NCBI GenBank assembly: GCA_900769095.1
Contig: CAAGFH010000155.1
Span: 1 to 6,629 of the forward strand
Direction of reading: 5' to 3'
DNA from: Methanobacteriaceae archaeon
GTDB taxonomy: Archaea > Methanobacteriota > Methanobacteria > Methanobacteriales > Methanobacteriaceae
Length of the DNA: 6,629 nucleotides
Below the pieces are notes generated by a model, which was not told the DNA's origin, made no database searches, and saw nothing but the letters and a program-made list of their open reading frames with translations. Numbering within the stretch: position 1 is the stretch's first letter; each line of letters opens with the position of its first letter. Positions 4,358-6,629 of this stretch are shown piece after piece. A program made the translations under genes and the position numbers.

Positions 4358-6629
4358 ATGGATAATTTTGAGTTTTCAATCATAATCCCAACTCATAATT
4401 CTGAATTGGGAATAAATAAATCCATAGAATCAATAATTAATCAAACCCTTGACTTTGAAAGAAATACTGAAATTATTATTATAGATAACAACAGTGAGGA
4501 TGACACTAAAAAGATAACTGAAAAATACATCTCCAAATATCCTGAAAACATTAAATATTTCCAGTTAGGTGAAATAGCTATTTTTGATGCAAAAAACAAT
4601 GTAGTTAAAAACGCACGTGGGAAATTTATCGGATTTTTAGAACCTCACGACACACTATCAAGTGAGTCATTATCAAAATTTTTAGAGTTTTCTAATGCAA
4701 ATAATAATTTAGATGTTATTTTACTTCCCATTTTATATAAAAAACATTACTTAATTCCTAAAGATAATTTAAACGTTGATTTAGTTAAAAATCCACATTA
4801 CTGCCAATATTTAGGATTATCCACATTTTTTAAAAAGACATCTGCAAATGAGATTTCATTTTTAGATGTCTCTAATGAAAACATTAGCTTTTTTAGTGAA
4901 ATATTGATTAATAATCCTTATTTAGGAATTTGCAGTGATGCACAATACTTTGCACAAAATATTGATGAAAAAATTTATCCTGCAAACAACAATCCATACT
5001 ACTTAAAAGAGTATGAAAAATTCATTAAATACAATTTTATTAATTTAAAAGAAAAATGTCTTGATCAATTTGGAGAAATTCCAAAATTCATTCAATTTAG
5101 TTTTATAAATCATTTAAGATGGATTTTATCTGTTAAAAAAACCAAGGAAGATATCCCCTTAGTTGAATTAAAAGAAATTATCAGATGCATTGATGATGAG
5201 ACTCTCCTTAATAGCTCATTACTTAGCGATGAACTTAAAACAGCATCATTCTTATTAAAATATGATAGCTTGGATAACGACTTAATGGAAAAATTAAACC
5301 TTAATACTGTTTTTATTGACATTTACGATATTATTGACAATAAACTCCATATTTTAGCCAATATGAAAAATATCAAAAAAGATGTTGATGTTTTAGTAAA
5401 TGGAAAAGCAATTAAAACAAAAAAGTTTAGCTTTGATAATAAATACGACCATATTCTTGGTCATAACATTATAAAAGACTGTTCATTTGAGTGTGAAATT
5501 CCAATTAACACTAAAGAGAAGTTTAAACTTGAATTTAAACAATCAGATAAAAACTTACATATTGATTTTTCAAGACCATGTAACTTCTCCAAAAAAATTG
5601 GTTATGCTAAAACCAAACAGTATCTAAGTATTCTAAAAGAAGATTACATTTCAATTAAAAGTAAGACTTCACTTAAATGGATTAAAGAGGAAATAAAAAG
5701 CTCACTAAACTTAATTAAATCTCATGATTTTGAATTTATCAAAGCTTTTCCATTTAGAGTTGCATATATGCTTAGCTATCCTTTCTTAAAAAATAAGAAA
5801 ATATGGTTTTTTATGGATCGCCCTGACGAAGCAGATGATAACGGTTTAGCACTTTTTAAATATGCTGTTAAACAGGATGATGATATATCCAAATATTTCA
5901 TTATAAGTTCAAAAAGCAAGGATTATAATGAAATTAAAAAGATTGGTAATGTTATTTCCCATAAATCTCTAAAACATCGTTTTTTAGGCATGTTTGTTAC
6001 AAATATCATAACTTCACATCCGGATAATGGAATTATCTATCCTTTCTGGGGAGGTTATCCGTATTTTGCAGGATTATTAAAATCAAACACCATGTTTTTA
6101 CAGCATGGTATCACAAAGGATGATGTTTCAGGTTGGTTAAATAAAGCAGACATGAATTTATCTTTGTTTGTTACTTCAGCCAATCAAGAATATGAATCAA
6201 TCTTTAAATATTCTTACAACTATGATGAAAATACAGTTCAATTACTTGGTTTTCCTAGATATGACTATCTAAAAAGTAAGAAAAATGCAAAACAAATAGT
6301 TATAATGCCATCATGGAGAAAAGATTTAAATCAAAAATCCAAAGAATACATTAAAGAAAGTGAATTTTTCAAAACATTTAACTCATTAATCAATAATGAA
6401 AAATTAATTAAAATTGCATCCCAAAAAGGATATGAAATAATATTTAAGCCACATCCTAACGTTTACAGGTTTATTGATTTATTTGATAAAAATGAGTATG
6501 TCAAAATAGATTATGAAAAAGAAAGATACCAGAAATTCTTTAATAACGGATCTTTAATGATTACTGATTATTCTTCAGTAGCTTTTGATTTTGCATATCT
6601 CCACAAACCAATATTATATTATCACTACA
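4358..6629 (+). CDS. Bifunctional-type GT-A glycosyltransferase / CDP-glycerol glycerophosphotransferase (TagF-like), 3' truncated
   Basis: An open frame of 757 codons that runs off the right edge without a stop; it is the largest gene here. Residues 1 to about 205 resemble family 2 glycosyltransferases: FSIIIPTHN (6-14), the nucleotide-site strand IIIIDNNSEDDT (39-50) and ARGKFIGFLEPHDTLS (86-101). The usual DxDD metal site reads EPHD (95-98), so catalysis by this domain is doubtful. Residues 206-317 are helical and unassigned. About 318-407 look beta-rich (LVNGKAI, FECEIPI). From 482 the TagF-type glycerophosphotransferase domain begins with IWFFMDRP (482-489). It keeps the three hallmarks QHG (582-584), KPHPN (697-701) and TDYSSVAFDF (736-745). 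Such enzymes transfer polyol-phosphate units from CDP-activated donors to a growing polymer at the inner membrane face. By analogy about 100 more residues lie beyond the window. The donor may be CDP-glycerol or another CDP-polyol. The gene follows the exporter and small exported protein by 12 bases, indicating one polymer pathway. Confidence 0.92.
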   Translation, partial: MDNFEFSIIIPTHNSELGINKSIESIINQTLDFERNTEIIIIDNNSEDDTKKITEKYISKYPENIKYFQLGEIAIFDAKNNVVKNARGKFIGFLEPHDTLSSESLSKFLEFSNANNNLDVILLPILYKKHYLIPKDNLNVDLVKNPHYCQYLGLSTFFKKTSANEISFLDVSNENISFFSEILINNPYLGICSDAQYFAQNIDEKIYPANNNPYYLKEYEKFIKYNFINLKEKCLDQFGEIPKFIQFSFINHLRWILSVKKTKEDIPLVELKEIIRCIDDETLLNSSLLSDELKTASFLLKYDSLDNDLMEKLNLNTVFIDIYDIIDNKLHILANMKNIKKDVDVLVNGKAIKTKKFSFDNKYDHILGHNIIKDCSFECEIPINTKEKFKLEFKQSDKNLHIDFSRPCNFSKKIGYAKTKQYLSILKEDYISIKSKTSLKWIKEEIKSSLNLIKSHDFEFIKAFPFRVAYMLSYPFLKNKKIWFFMDRPDEADDNGLALFKYAVKQDDDISKYFIISSKSKDYNEIKKIGNVISHKSLKHRFLGMFVTNIITSHPDNGIIYPFWGGYPYFAGLLKSNTMFLQHGITKDDVSGWLNKADMNLSLFVTSANQEYESIFKYSYNYDENTVQLLGFPRYDYLKSKKNAKQIVIMPSWRKDLNQKSKEYIKESEFFKTFNSLINNEKLIKIASQKGYEIIFKPHPNVYRFIDLFDKNEYVKIDYEKERYQKFFNNGSLMITDYSSVAFDFAYLHKPILYYHY

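Noticed and set aside
4343..4360. Amber stop (TAG) between the small exported protein and the GT2-TagF gene, which are in the same frame; the same holds at 1307-1312 between the CBS/ParB gene and hisE. Pyrrolysine or readthrough fusion considered.
   Set aside because: Each downstream gene has its own ATG and a suitably placed GTGAT ribosome binding site, each product is complete for its family without the fusion, and pyrrolysine coding is known from Methanosarcinaceae and Methanomassiliicoccales, not from Methanobacteriales. Fusing an exported protein to a cytosolic enzyme would also make no topological sense.

Overview
The window is clearly AT-rich and packed with genes. Six complete or 3'-complete reading frames and one that runs off the right edge all lie on the + strand, and the gaps between them are only 0 to 23 bases. 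The organism is most likely a methanogenic archaeon of the order Methanobacteriales, probably Methanobrevibacter or a close relative. The grounds are: archaeal-type GatB and HisE; ribosome binding sites built from AGGT/GTGAT that often overlap the upstream stop codon; Ig-like repeats of the kind found in adhesin-like proteins of gut methanogens; a sequon-rich exported protein; and teichoic-acid-like polymer genes in an AT-rich genome. This assignment is by family recognition and was not checked against a database.

Left part (1-1597), housekeeping: the C-terminal end of gatB (amidotransferase for Glu-tRNA(Gln)/Asp-tRNA(Asn)), then a CBS-CBS-ParB/Srx-like protein that could be a nucleotide-sensing relative of the archaeal free-serine kinases, then hisE (second step of histidine synthesis), which starts on the base after the previous stop codon.

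Right part (1621-6629), cell-surface polymer genes: an ABC-2 permease of the TagG/Wzm type; its ATPase of the TagH/Wzt type; a small membrane-anchored or secreted protein with four N-glycosylation sequons; and a very large, 3'-truncated protein that joins an N-terminal GT-A glycosyltransferase-like domain to a C-terminal CDP-glycerol glycerophosphotransferase (TagF-like) domain. Together these look like a synthesis-and-export unit for a polyol-phosphate or otherwise teichoic-acid-like surface polymer. The GT2-TagF protein would build the polymer in the cytosol, the ABC pair would export it, and the small exported protein may act outside the membrane.

The most unusual item is the ATPase. Its C-terminus ends straight after the nucleotide-binding domain, with no Wzt-type carbohydrate-binding tail. 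Instead it carries about 230 extra N-terminal residues with two tandem Ig-like beta-sandwich repeats in perfect 101-residue register, resembling repeats of extracellular adhesins but placed in a protein with no export signal. A substrate-recognition module moved to the other end of the ATPase is a plausible reading. A second oddity is the substituted metal-binding (DXD-type) motif in the glycosyltransferase-like domain of the last gene.

No RNA genes, mobile elements, CRISPR arrays, clear promoters or terminators were seen, and no stretch over 300 bases lacks a gene.
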